DNA of 64,000 nucleotides, taken from NCBI GenBank assembly GCA_963760285.1, contig CAVXCI010000001.1, forward strand, positions 62,001 to 126,000, read 5' to 3'. The position numbers and the translations under genes were made by a program. Shown piece by piece: positions 54,242 through 63,177 of the stretch; within the stretch, counting starts at the first letter, position 1; every line of letters starts with the position of its first letter. The DNA is from PALSA-278 sp963760285. Its GTDB lineage: Bacteria; Acidobacteriota; Terriglobia; Acidiferrales; UBA7541. Under the pieces are notes generated by a model. That model was not told where the DNA came from, did not search any database, and was given only the letters and a program-made list of their open reading frames with translations.

Positions 54242-54916
54242 TTAACGCGCCGCCTGAGCCGCTACCACTCCGCGCGATGCCATTCGCGCTGGTGAGACGC
54301 GAGGGCGGGACGTGCCGCCGATGCTGACGCCGTGAAGAAACAGGCTGGCCATGGTTTCCGCCAGTGGGCCGGCCTGCGGATCCATCTGCGGCCGATACCA
54401 ATTGGGCACCCAGTTCATCATCCCAAAAAGAGAAAGCAGGGCCACGCGGGCGTTCATGCGGCGGGCGCGTCCCGACTGCCGCAATTCTTCAAAAATCTCG
54501 AGGGCAATGGCGAAATAGCGGCGCTTGATATCCGCCACTTCGCGGCGAAAACTTCCTTGCAAAGACTCGTCTTCGCGGGAAAGCACCTTCATTTCCAATG
54601 GATGGCGCAGGAAATAATCGAGATGATTCTGCACCAGAACACGCAACCGTTCCCTGGGATCCTTCACACCCGTTAGACGCCGCTCCAGCCGCTCCAATAT
54701 GGTGCGAAAGGTATAAATCTGAATGAGGTAGAGAATTTCCTGCTTGCTCTTGACGTAATAATAAAGCCCGGAGAGCGAAACACCGCTGGCGCGGCTGACA
54801 TCTCGCATGGAAGCACCGTCGTACCCTTTCTCGGAAAACACCTGGGCCGAAGCGCGCAGGATTTGCCGCAGTTTATCGGGCACAATTCGCGGCGTGGCTG
54901 GCGTGGCGCGGAGCAT
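54242..54916 (-). CDS. TetR-family transcriptional regulator
   Basis: 224 residues. The N-terminal HTH is visible at about residues 14-60 (AQVFSEKGYDGASMRDVSRA, then GVSLSGLYYYVKSK). The C-terminal domain is helical ligand-binding. Similar regulators such as PaaR and FadR-type TetR proteins respond to acyl-CoA. It is first in the minus-strand cluster. An 18-bp palindrome lies 17 bp before its start codon, suggesting autorepression and control of the whole array. Confidence 0.9.
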   Translation of the reverse strand: MLRATPATPRIVPDKLRQILRASAQVFSEKGYDGASMRDVSRASGVSLSGLYYYVKSKQEILYLIQIYTFRTILERLERRLTGVKDPRERLRVLVQNHLDYFLRHPLEMKVLSREDESLQGSFRREVADIKRRYFAIALEIFEELRQSGRARRMNARVALLSLFGMMNWVPNWYRPQMDPQAGPLAETMASLFLHGVSIGGTSRPRVSPARMASRGVVAAQAAR

Positions 54917-54933
54917 GACGGGTCTGGAATTGA

Positions 54934-54951
54934 GTCGAACGTTCGTTCGAC
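54934..54951. promoter_or_regulatory. Candidate operator for the TetR regulator
   Basis: GTCGAACGTTCGTTCGAC contains a perfect 10-bp palindrome CGAACGTTCG (54936-54945) and outer complementary GTCGAA/TTCGAC ends. It lies 18-35 bp upstream of the regulator start codon, typical of TetR autoregulatory sites. Confidence 0.6.
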
Positions 54952-55041
54952 AAAACCACTATAAATCGGCGCTTCCCTGCTGTCAAGAGGAGGCCTGTGG
55001 ATACCGGGATCGGCCCCTAGGGCCAGCGCCAAGGAGGCAGA

Positions 55042-55779
55042 CTAGCCCCTGGCGCGTTTCTTCGCGTGCGGGCGCCTCAGCAGGTCCCAGGCATTGACGT
55101 AGTTGCGGTAGTCGCGGCGGAAGCCGCTGCGCACCATGTTCATTTTCAGCTTGAGGCTGAAGGTGGTGTTCTTCTCGGGATATTCATCCCGGGGAAAAAT
55201 CATCCACAGGCCAGGGCGGATGCACAGCACCATGAAATCCACATCGTAATCAATGAAATACCGCAGGCGAATGTAGCCGCGGTTGGTCTTGCGGGCGTTC
55301 AGCAAATGACAGGTATAGCCGTTGATGATTGCGCCGCGGCGCAAAGGAAGCGTGCTGCTCTTCTGTGAACGCCACGCCAGGCCAAATTTCAGGCCTTTGC
55401 TCTGGCAAATGGCCTTCAGCTCCGCGAGACGAGGCTCCCTGGCCAGAACCCGGGCCTCGATTCTGGGGCGCCTCTCGAGAGTGTTGTAGGCGTCGCGGCG
55501 CTGCGAGCCGGTCTCCGCGCCCATGGCGAGAGCGACCTGCCTCACCCATTCGCGGGAAACTCCGAAGCGGCGGCCGATATCAACAAATGTGAGGCTGCGC
55601 TTCGCCAGCATGGCGCGAATGCTCTTTTGATACTTATGCTTCACGCCTTGCCGGTGGCGTTTCAGGGTGTGGCGCGAAATCCTCTCACCGCAAGAGCAGG
55701 TGATCCTGGAAGTTCTGCCATCCTTCCGTTTTACAGCCGAACGTGGTGATGCCATAGGGACGAGGCATAATCCTCGCAT
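55042..55779 (-). CDS. Zinc-finger plus HTH protein of unknown function
   Basis: 245 residues. A CxC...H/H zinc-finger-like segment lies near residues 28-50 (ITCSCGERISRHTLKRH). An HTH follows (VDIGRRFGVSREWVRQVALA), then a middle basic helix (PRIEARVLAREPRLAELKAI). The C-terminal domain has YFIDYDVDFMVLCIRPGLWM and PRDEYPEKN, which recall the PD-(D/E)xK fold of group-I-intron-associated nucleases, but this is a guess from pattern. Start could also be at 55755. Divergent from the sigma factor gene; relation unknown. Confidence 0.55.
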   Translation of the reverse strand: MRGLCLVPMASPRSAVKRKDGRTSRITCSCGERISRHTLKRHRQGVKHKYQKSIRAMLAKRSLTFVDIGRRFGVSREWVRQVALAMGAETGSQRRDAYNTLERRPRIEARVLAREPRLAELKAICQSKGLKFGLAWRSQKSSTLPLRRGAIINGYTCHLLNARKTNRGYIRLRYFIDYDVDFMVLCIRPGLWMIFPRDEYPEKNTTFSLKLKMNMVRSGFRRDYRNYVNAWDLLRRPHAKKRARG

Positions 55780-55890
55780 TAGACATGGAGTTTCGCAACC
55801 CCCAACCTTGTGGCGTGTCCTTCCAGGCCCTCCTGGCCCGGTGAAGGCCGCCTTCCGGCATCTGTGGTACTCTTTGGAAGAAGTCCGACC

Positions 55891-56523
55891 ATGGCTGCCG
55901 ACTCTACCGAAATCCGCGCCGGTTCACCCGTCAGCACGGCAAATGATGGTGAAGGCGCGCTGGTGGATGCCGCGCAGCATGGGGATCTGGCGGCCTTTGA
56001 ATCGCTGGTAAACCGCTACGAACGCAAGATTTTCCGCCTGTCGCAAAACATTACCCAAAACAAGGAAGACGCGGAAGATGTGATGCAGGAGGCCTTTCTG
56101 AAGGCCTACCAGCACCTTCCCGATTTTCAGAGGAATTCGCGTTTCTATACTTGGCTGGTGCGCATCGCCGTGAATCAGGCGCTGATGAAACTGCGCAAGC
56201 GCCGGCCGAATGTGGTTTCCCTGGACCAGGAAATGGAAACCGAAGACGACACCATCCGGCGGGACGTGGAGGATTGGGGCCCGTCCCCCGAACAGCGATT
56301 TGCGCAGACGGAAATGCGCGAAATCCTGAACCGCGCTATTGGCGAATTGGCCCCCGATTACCGAATCGTTTTTCAGTTGCGGGACATCGAACAATTATCA
56401 ACGGAGGAGACGGCGGAGGTCCTGGGGCTTTCCGTGCCCGCCGTGAAATCACGGCTGCTGCGTGCGCGGCTGCGCCTGCGGCAAAAGCTGGACCGTTTTT
56501 TTCGCCGGAGAGAAAATACGTGA
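55891..56523 (+). CDS. ECF-type RNA polymerase sigma factor
   Basis: 210 residues. Region 2 is clear (NKEDAEDVMQEAFLKAYQHL) and region 4 is LSTEETAEVLGLSVPAVKSR. A low-complexity segment separates them (about 110-135). It directs RNA polymerase to a stress or envelope regulon. ATG at 55891 was chosen over an upstream in-frame start in non-coding sequence. The stop overlaps the anti-sigma GTG (GTGA), tying the pair together. Confidence 0.92.
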   Translation: MAADSTEIRAGSPVSTANDGEGALVDAAQHGDLAAFESLVNRYERKIFRLSQNITQNKEDAEDVMQEAFLKAYQHLPDFQRNSRFYTWLVRIAVNQALMKLRKRRPNVVSLDQEMETEDDTIRRDVEDWGPSPEQRFAQTEMREILNRAIGELAPDYRIVFQLRDIEQLSTEETAEVLGLSVPAVKSRLLRARLRLRQKLDRFFRRRENT

Positions 56524-56753
56524 AGTGCAGAGAACTGATTAAGGAACTGGATAATTACCTGGAAGCGGATCTGGATCCAGCCCTGCGGGCGGAAATCGAG
56601 AAGCATCTGGACCGCTGCGGCGAATGCCGCCTGGTGGTGGATACCACGCGGAAAACCATTCAGATCTTCTGCAACTCCGAGCCACTCCCGCTGCCGGAAG
56701 ACGCGCGACAGCGCCTGCACGACGCGTTGCGCAAACACTGCGGCAAACAGTAA
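56520..56753 (+). CDS. Zinc-finger anti-sigma factor
   Basis: 77 residues with the zf-HC2 signature H-x3-C-x2-C (KHLDRCGECR) after an N-terminal helix (CRELIKELDNYLEADL). No membrane segment, so a soluble zinc-dependent anti-sigma or its remnant. It starts with GTG, coupled to the sigma gene. A redox- or ligand-sensitive brake on the ECF factor is the usual role. Confidence 0.85.
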   Translation: MKCRELIKELDNYLEADLDPALRAEIEKHLDRCGECRLVVDTTRKTIQIFCNSEPLPLPEDARQRLHDALRKHCGKQ

Positions 56754-56758
56754 CCTCC

Positions 56759-57754
56759 CTAGCTTCGCCCCGGCTTTTCTTCCCGCATTCCTTCCGGCCA
56801 GAGCTTCAACTGTTCGCCCATACCTTTGGCCATCGCCGCGGCATAGACACGTTCTGCGGCAACAATGTCCTCAATGGCAATACCGTTGGATTTAAACAGC
56901 GTGATTTCCTTTTCGTCGGCGCGGCCCTGTCGCCGGCCGGCGACGATTTCCGCGAATTCAACCACGCTTTCCCAGCGCGCGGGATTCTCGGCAAAAGCCT
57001 GAATCAAATCGCCCGATTCCTCCCGGGACTGCGCCACGGAATCAACGGCGATGAGGGCGGCGCGATTCACTGTCTCGAAATCCAACTCGCGATTCCGCGG
57101 AAAGTTCGCGCCAATGGCGTTGATATGCGCGCCAGGTGAAATCCAGCGGCCTTCCACAACGGGGAGCGAGGTGTTCGTCGCCGTCACGATGACGTCGGCG
57201 CCGCGGACGGCTGCCTCCGCGGATGCCGCCGCATGAACTGGCATTTTCAGCCTTTCGCTCATCTCGCGGGCAAACTGCCCGCGGTGATCCTCGCTGCGGC
57301 TGAACACCTGCGCGGATTCCAGGCGCCGCACGGCGGCAATGGCTTCGAGCTGCGTGCGCGCCTGCAACCCCGCGCCGATCACGGCCACGCGCCGCGCATC
57401 GGCCCGCGCGAGCAACCGCGTGGCCAGTCCGCTGGCTGCGCCGGTGCGCATCTGCCCCAAATAATCTGCTTCCACCAGGGCGAGAAGATCGCCGCTATCC
57501 GCGCTGAAGAGCGGGACGAGGAAACGGAGCCCCTGCCGCGAGGTCGTATACATCTTCATTCCCATCACGCCGCCGGTGGCATCCGCCGCAGCCATATAGT
57601 GAAGATAGGATTTTCCGGGAACGTGCAGCCGCTGCCGCGAATGGAGTATCGCGGTTCCGTCCGCCAGCCGGCGGAAGGCCGTTTCCACCGCTTCCAGCGC
57701 CATGGGCATGGTCAGGAGAGCACGAACATCATCTTCGCGAAGAATCAGAGTCAT
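56759..57754 (-). CDS. Ornithine cyclodeaminase/mu-crystallin family protein
   Basis: 331 residues. An NAD(P)-binding Rossmann motif is RVAVIGAGLQARTQLEAIAA. The early substrate part is KMYTTSRQGLRFLVPLFSA, and INAIGANFPRNRELD follows. Such enzymes include ornithine cyclodeaminase, alanine dehydrogenase-like and ketimine reductases. The true substrate is not assigned. Stops 5 bp from the convergent anti-sigma gene. Confidence 0.85.
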   Translation of the reverse strand: MTLILREDDVRALLTMPMALEAVETAFRRLADGTAILHSRQRLHVPGKSYLHYMAAADATGGVMGMKMYTTSRQGLRFLVPLFSADSGDLLALVEADYLGQMRTGAASGLATRLLARADARRVAVIGAGLQARTQLEAIAAVRRLESAQVFSRSEDHRGQFAREMSERLKMPVHAAASAEAAVRGADVIVTATNTSLPVVEGRWISPGAHINAIGANFPRNRELDFETVNRAALIAVDSVAQSREESGDLIQAFAENPARWESVVEFAEIVAGRRQGRADEKEITLFKSNGIAIEDIVAAERVYAAAMAKGMGEQLKLWPEGMREEKPGRS

Positions 57755-57816
57755 GATGCCACCTTTGGAAATTCCGCTTGTACATCCCGCCCGCGCCGCA
57801 TGGGCAATTGCGCCGT

Positions 57817-58829
57817 TCAGCGCGGGGGATGATGTTTGGCTGCCGCATGCCGGATTGCCGGGCGGATCGTTCCGCCGCGAATACGCCGCACGCTGGTCTG
57901 CCGCATCTGGTAGACAAATTCTTCGGGGCCTTGCAGACCGGTGTTCGTGAACCGAAATTCAGAATCGCCGCCTACTGAAGTGGCTGGCGTTACGCGAATG
58001 GGAAGCGTTCCGCAAAGATCGCCTTCGACGAAAGCCGTCTCGTAGCGCTGATTTTTCTCCCCCAGGTATAAACGCGCAGCATGTTGAAATCGCACGCGGG
58101 ATCCGTGGAACTCTTCAACCCCGCCGTCAGGTATTGCGGCTTTTCGCCCCCATTGCCGTCGGAGACGCGATTCAGCGTGAACCAGGAAATCAGGCGCATG
58201 GCGGCGGCCGTGGAATAGTCCGGCAACGGCGCGGGAGCGTCCAAGGCAATGAACCGCGCCAGAGTCCATCCGGCGACTGGCCCAATATCCTTGACCGAAG
58301 TGCGGATCATCCACCACTCTTCCGTCTGCGGGCTGGCGGGTTTGGAAGCCGGAGCGGGCGTTGCGGGAGCTGGCAGCTCCACCGCGTGCCTCTCCAGCAT
58401 TTGCACCGGGACATCGCGCCCCAGCTCCATCAGGCGCGGCGCTTCGCGGCCCGGCCCTAAATGCAGATTGCTCGGTACGCGCGTATGGCCGAATGCTTGC
58501 ACGGGCATGTCGCCTGCCTTCCTGGTCAGATCGGCGGCGCGTTGCCAAATTTCCTGTGAAATTAGTTGCCGTGGTTCCACCCATCCGATGGCTCCGCCCG
58601 GAGTGCGCACCTGTACGAAATCCTTTTCGCGCTGGAGAATGTCCACGCGCTCCCCGAAATTCAGCGTGGCCACGCTCGCGCGGACTTCCGCCGTGGAATT
58701 GAAAACGCTTATGTGGCCGTCAGCGGCATACGCTGATTCGTAGACCGGTGCGGGCCGGCGCGGATGCCAGAGAAACGCAACCGCAACCACAACGGCAATC
58801 AGAACCACGATTAAGAGCGCTCTACGCAT
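57817..58829 (-). pseudogene. SH3-domain exported protein, single-base frameshift
   Basis: Read from an ATG at 58829, this begins with an N-terminal membrane anchor (about residues 3-18), followed by an SH3-type domain (VDILQREKDFVQVRTPGGAI, about 60-80) and a C-terminal domain with QTEEWWMIRTSVKDIG. The frame breaks in CCCCC at 58059-58063. One more C (a six-base run) rejoins RVYTWGEKNQRYETAFVEGD and continues to a stop at 57817. Unshifted, the reading continues out of frame to 57990. Either a true frameshift or a homopolymer sequencing error. Confidence 0.65.
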
Positions 58830-59096
58830 CAGAAAAGGGCGCCAAAACAGATTGTCACCGCACGGGCAACGCGAACGCGGATAACGGCGTCCAGATCTGG
58901 CGCGCCGTCTCCACCATGGCAAACCTCAATTTGTCGAATTCCGCTCATGGCTTTCTCCGATTTTGCCGCCTCCCCAATTCTACAGCCGTGGGAGCTTCCC
59001 GCCGCGCCAACTTCCAATGTGTGCGGTGGAATCTGCTACAATTCCCGCGCCGGAAGGTTGATTCCGGAGATTCCGAGCGTCCGTAGGGAGGGATGA

Positions 59097-59552
59097 ATGG
59101 ACTTCCTCGACAAACTGAAACCGCTGGCGCTGCTGCTTCTGCGACTGGGTATCGCGGTTGTATTTCTATATCACGGTTACCAGAAGCTGTTCGCGCAACC
59201 GCAAAGGTACGTGGCCGCGTTTCCGCACATGGGGTTTCCCGGCTATTACGCCTACATTGCCGGCGTGTTGGAGTTCTTTGGAGGCTTTCTGCTGATCGCC
59301 GGCCTGTTCACGCGTGTTACCGGACTGTTATTGGCGGGAGAAATGGCCATCGCCATCTGGAAGGTGCATTTGCCGCAGGGCGGACCGATGGCGGTGCCAA
59401 ATTTTGAGCTGCCGCTGGTTCTGGCGGTGGGTTCGTTCGCGCTGACGGCAATGGGCGCGGGGATCATTTCCATGGACTACGCGCTATCCCAGCGCAGGCG
59501 CGGCTCTGGGAGCCGGAGCGGGTCTTACGGCCGGAACTCTCGCCGCCCATGA
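59097..59552 (+). CDS. DoxX-family membrane protein
   Basis: 151 residues, four membrane segments. The first contains LLLRLGIAVVFLYHGYQKLF, the usual DoxX start, and the later GAGIISMDYAL is typical. Function is poorly defined; redox-linked membrane roles are suggested in the family. ATG at 59097 has GGGAGG upstream. C-terminus is Arg/Ser-rich. Confidence 0.85.
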   Translation: MDFLDKLKPLALLLLRLGIAVVFLYHGYQKLFAQPQRYVAAFPHMGFPGYYAYIAGVLEFFGGFLLIAGLFTRVTGLLLAGEMAIAIWKVHLPQGGPMAVPNFELPLVLAVGSFALTAMGAGIISMDYALSQRRRGSGSRSGSYGRNSRRP

Positions 59553-59577
59553 TTGGTTTCAGCGCGATTACGCGGCG

Positions 59578-59931
59578 CTAGGAATTAGGAACATTCTGCG
59601 TGGCAGGATTCGCGGGCGCCGGAGCGTAGCCCGGCAGGGGCGCTTCGGGCATCACGATCCATGCCACCAGGTAGCCAATGATGCCGGGGAATATTGGTAC
59701 CGGCATCAGGGTCAACACCACCCAGAGGATGCGAACCAGCGTGGGATCCCACTCAAAATAATCCGCGATCCCGGCGCAGACGCCGCCGAGCTTTTTGTCC
59801 GTGGAGGAGCGCATCAGACGTTTCACCGGGCGCGCGCCCGTGGCGGCGCTGGAGACATACTGGCGCGCACCGCAGTAGTAGCAATAGTTGGAGTATTCGG
59901 CGATATCTCTCCGGCAGCTTGGACAGTTCAT
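59578..59931 (-). CDS. PspC-domain membrane protein with zinc ribbon
   Basis: 117 residues. An N-terminal CxxC...CxxC zinc ribbon (CPSCRRD, CYYCGARQ) is followed by a PspC domain (KKLGGVCAGIADYFEWDPTL) with two membrane segments. PspC proteins are linked to phage-shock-type envelope stress. Convergent with doxX; no other psp gene nearby. Confidence 0.85.
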   Translation of the reverse strand: MNCPSCRRDIAEYSNYCYYCGARQYVSSAATGARPVKRLMRSSTDKKLGGVCAGIADYFEWDPTLVRILWVVLTLMPVPIFPGIIGYLVAWIVMPEAPLPGYAPAPANPATQNVPNS

Positions 59932-59996
59932 GGTTCCACTCCCTCCTGACTAGCTTCTACGGATGGCCCCGCCGGAAAGTTCCATTTCACAGGACT

Positions 59997-62164
59997 CTAA
60001 AACGCCGACAAAGAACGCACCGCCGCGGTAATGTCCTCCGTCTGTGGGAGGATGGCATCCTCCAGCAGCGGCTGGTAGGCGCAGAACGTATCGGTAGCCG
60101 CCACGCGGCGGACCGGGGCGTCCAAATCCTCGAACAGCTCATCGGCTATGCGCGCAGCAATTTCCGCGCCATATCCCCAGGAAAGCGTGTCCTCATAGGC
60201 CACAATGACGCGGCTGGTTTTACGCACGCTGGCGGCGATGGCTTCCCAGTCGTAGGGGCTGAGGGTGCGCAGGTCGAGGATTTCGACGGAAATTCCCTCG
60301 CGCGCCAGCTCCGCGGCGGATACCTCCGCGCGATGGACCACCGCGCCATAGGTGATGATGGTCACGTCCGTGCCCTCGCGGGCGATGCGCGCTTTTCCGA
60401 ACGGAATGGTGAAATCCGGGCCGGGATACGCGGAACGGTTGTAAGGCTGGCGGTATAAGATGTTTGTGCTCCAGGAACATCACCGGATCGTCGCAGCGGA
60501 TAGACGTCCGCAGCAGCCCGCAGAGGTCCAGCGCCGTCGAAGGCATCACCACGCGCAGGCCCGGCGTATGCGTGAAAATCACTTCGCCGCACTGGCTGTG
60601 ATAGATCGCGCCGCCGGTCAGATATCCGCCAATGGCCACGCGAATCACGGCGGGAGACTTGAAATTTCCGCCGGAGCGCCAGCGCGTGGTGGCAAATTCG
60701 TTGCGGAGCTGCATCATGGCCGGCCAGATATAGTCGAAGAACTGAATCTCCGGGACGGGCTTCAGTCCTCGCGTGGCCATGCCGATGGCCCGGCCGACGA
60801 TGTTGGCTTCCGCCAGCGGCGAATTAAAAACGCGCTGTCCGCCATATTTTTTCTGCAGCCCGGCGGTGGCTTTGAATACGCCGCCCTTCCCTTTGACCTT
60901 CTCCAGATATTTTTCGCGGCTGACGTCCGCCACGTCCTCGCCAAAAACGAGAATGCGTTCATCGCGGGCCATTTCGTCCATCAGCGTTGCCGAAACTATT
61001 TCCACCATGGTCTTGGCCTCGCCGCTATAGGCGGCTCGGCGACGAAATCCTTGCCGGTGGGATCCACATCCGGCGAATACACCCACTGATAAATGGAATC
61101 CTTGGAGGGCAGCTCGGCCGCCAGCGCGCGATCCGTGGCTTCGCGGAAGTTCCTTCTCTACGTCTGTTTCGATGGACTCCAGTTCCGCCTGGCTGAGAAC
61201 TTTTTCCTTCACCAAAAACAGCGCGAACTTGGAAATGGGATCGCGGCGGCTCTCCTCTTCGCGCTCCTCGGCGGTCTTATAGAGCTTTTCATCGTCGGAG
61301 AGCGAATGGGAATAGGGGCGAATACACGTGCGCATGAACCAGTGCCGGTCCCTGCCGCTGGCGGCAGTACTCCACCGCGCGCCGCGAAGCCGCATAACTA
61401 TCAGCGCGTCCGTGCCGTCGCATCTTTCGATGTGCAGTGCCGGGAAATCCGCGACAACAGCTTGGAAATGCTGCCGCCGGGGGTCTGCACTTCCACAGGA
61501 ACGGAAATGGCGTAGCCGTTGTCTTCGATCAAAAACAGTACCGGCAGTTTTTTTATGCAGGCGGTATTCAGCGCTTCGTAGAACTCGCCTTCGCTGGTGG
61601 TTCCGTCGCCCGCCGAGACAACCACGATTTCATCGCGCGCATGGCTGACGGCGTTGCCCAGCGGGCGCTTTCTTCGCCTGCTTGAGCGCCTCGGGAAATT
61701 CATCGAAGTAGAATCGACGCTTCCGCCGCGCCCACGGCCTGCAGAAATTGCGTCCCCGTGGGCGAAGATTTTGAAACGATATTCAGTCTCTGATGTCCCC
61801 AGTGCGACGGCATCTGCCGCCCGCCGGAAGCGGGATCGTCCTTGGCGCCCACGCCTTCCAGAAGCATTTCGTAGGGCGTAACGCCCAGCATCAGGCACAG
61901 CGCGCGGTCGCGGTAGTACAGATAGAACCAGTCCTGTGACGGGCGCGTGACCATGCCCACGGCCACCAGAATGGCCTCGTGCCCCGCGCCGCTGATCTGG
62001 AAATAGATCTTGTTCTGCCGCTTCAGCTGGATTTCACGGTCGTCAAGCCGCCGCGAAAGGAACATGGTTCGGTACATGCGAAGGAGGGATTGGCGGTCCA
62101 GCCCATGATATTTCTCCGGGGCAGCCTTTGCCTTCGCGGGGCGAACTTGCGTGCTGGTGGCCAT
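59997..62164 (-). pseudogene. 2-oxoacid dehydrogenase E1 alpha-beta fusion broken by multiple indels
   Basis: Begins MATSTQVRPAKAKAAPEKY at 62164 (E1 alpha) and ends with an intact E1 beta C-terminus. The thiamine-diphosphate loop GDGTTSEGEFYEALNT is present, as is ESIETDVEKE in the linker. Frame changes occur near 61715, 61665, 61445 (two extra bases), 61402, 61323, 61150, 61032 and 60452. Correcting these restores about 721 codons, with no in-frame stop in the pieces I pieced together. Between breaks the protein stays well conserved (VIRPYSHSLSDDE, LVFGEDVADVSREKY). Decay is recent, or the assembly is faulty here. Alpha-beta fusions of this type occur in acidobacteria. Confidence 0.85.
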
Positions 62165-62495
62165 CAGATTTGGTTATCCCCCTGCGGAATTATCACTGCT
62201 CATTATAACCAAAGAGGGGAGGCGCAGAAGCCAAACTCTTCCGCGGCGCCACGCCCACGCAGGCCATACGGCGTCTTCCCGGTGGCACAGCCGTTCGACG
62301 CCTGTCCTTTGGTACAGGGTCATTGTCAGGCGCCGTACAGTTAAGGCTTGCGGCATCGCCGCCAACAACGGCCCGTCATAAATAATCTTCTCCAGTACAC
62401 TGTAACTGTACACGAAGAGGGTCGGGGCCCGGCGTCCCCGGCAGCATCCGGAGCGGTCAATTAAGCAGGATGCAAGGCCGGAAAAGGATAAGACA
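62165..62495. other. Intergenic region between E1 and a possible small lipoprotein gene
   Basis: About 330 bp. It contains no convincing gene. An AAGGATAAG ribosome-like site near its right end precedes the small reading frame at 62496. Confidence 0.4.
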
Positions 62496-62654
62496 ATGTT
62501 GACCATGTGCTTGAAAATCACGCTGGGCTGGACAGGGGTTTCCCTGCTAACCGCGCTAATGATGGGATGCGTTCTCGCGCGGAGCGCCCTTACTCTACAC
62601 CACCGGCTCGGGTACTTGATGCCGCCCTCGGCATCGTTTCGGCTAATCGGCTGA
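62496..62654 (+). CDS. Possible 52-residue lipoprotein or membrane peptide
   Basis: Starts MLTMCLKITLGWTGVSLLTA, then LMMGC, a lipobox-like run with Cys at residue 25, followed by a short basic tail. An AAGGATAAG site is 3 bp upstream. It ends 20 bp before the convergent gene. Seen only as one reading; could be chance. Confidence 0.3.
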   Translation: MLTMCLKITLGWTGVSLLTALMMGCVLARSALTLHHRLGYLMPPSASFRLIG

Positions 62655-62673
62655 TTTCCGGGGCACAACAAAC

Positions 62674-63090
62674 TCAGCGAGGTTTTCTCTGCGCCGCCGG
62701 ACTCACTGAGCCGGCGGAAGACAAACTCAGGGATTCAAACCAATCCGCGGTCTTCTCGAAGGACTTGTCCCCTTCGGTAATCACCTCGTGCGCGACGCCC
62801 TTGAACGGTTCCTCCGAGGGGATTCTCTCCAGCCAGCGCTGATAGGACATCTTCTCGTGGGGCGAGAAATGCAGCAGCACGGCCACGCGGATATGCGCGC
62901 CATCCTCGGACGGGGCGGCTTTCTTCTTCCCTTCTGTTTGCGCCGGGGCTTCTTCCGCGTCCCGCCGTTCAAACTGCAAAGCGATTTTGTCTCCCAGCCG
63001 GAAACCCTGCTTCCAGCCGTCCACGCGATGCCGCGCCTTCTGCGCCGCCTCTTCATTCTCGCCGAAGTCGAATATTAGAAAAGCTCTCAT
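62674..63090 (-). CDS. Hypothetical protein
   Basis: 138 residues starting MRAFLIFDFGENEEAAQKAR. A short N-terminal strand-helix is followed by a Lys-rich linker (EGKKKAAPSED), then a VAVLLHFSPHEKMSY segment and a helical C-terminus. No recognised family. ATG at 63090 starts the well-ordered part; an earlier GTG adds 12 residues. Confidence 0.5.
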   Translation of the reverse strand: MRAFLIFDFGENEEAAQKARHRVDGWKQGFRLGDKIALQFERRDAEEAPAQTEGKKKAAPSEDGAHIRVAVLLHFSPHEKMSYQRWLERIPSEEPFKGVAHEVITEGDKSFEKTADWFESLSLSSAGSVSPAAQRKPR

Positions 63091-63177
63091 TACTTTTGTA
63101 TAGACCCCCCATGCGGGCTGTGTCAAGAAATCGCCGAAATCAGCAATGATTTGGGCGCCGGCGAACTCGCCGAAGAG

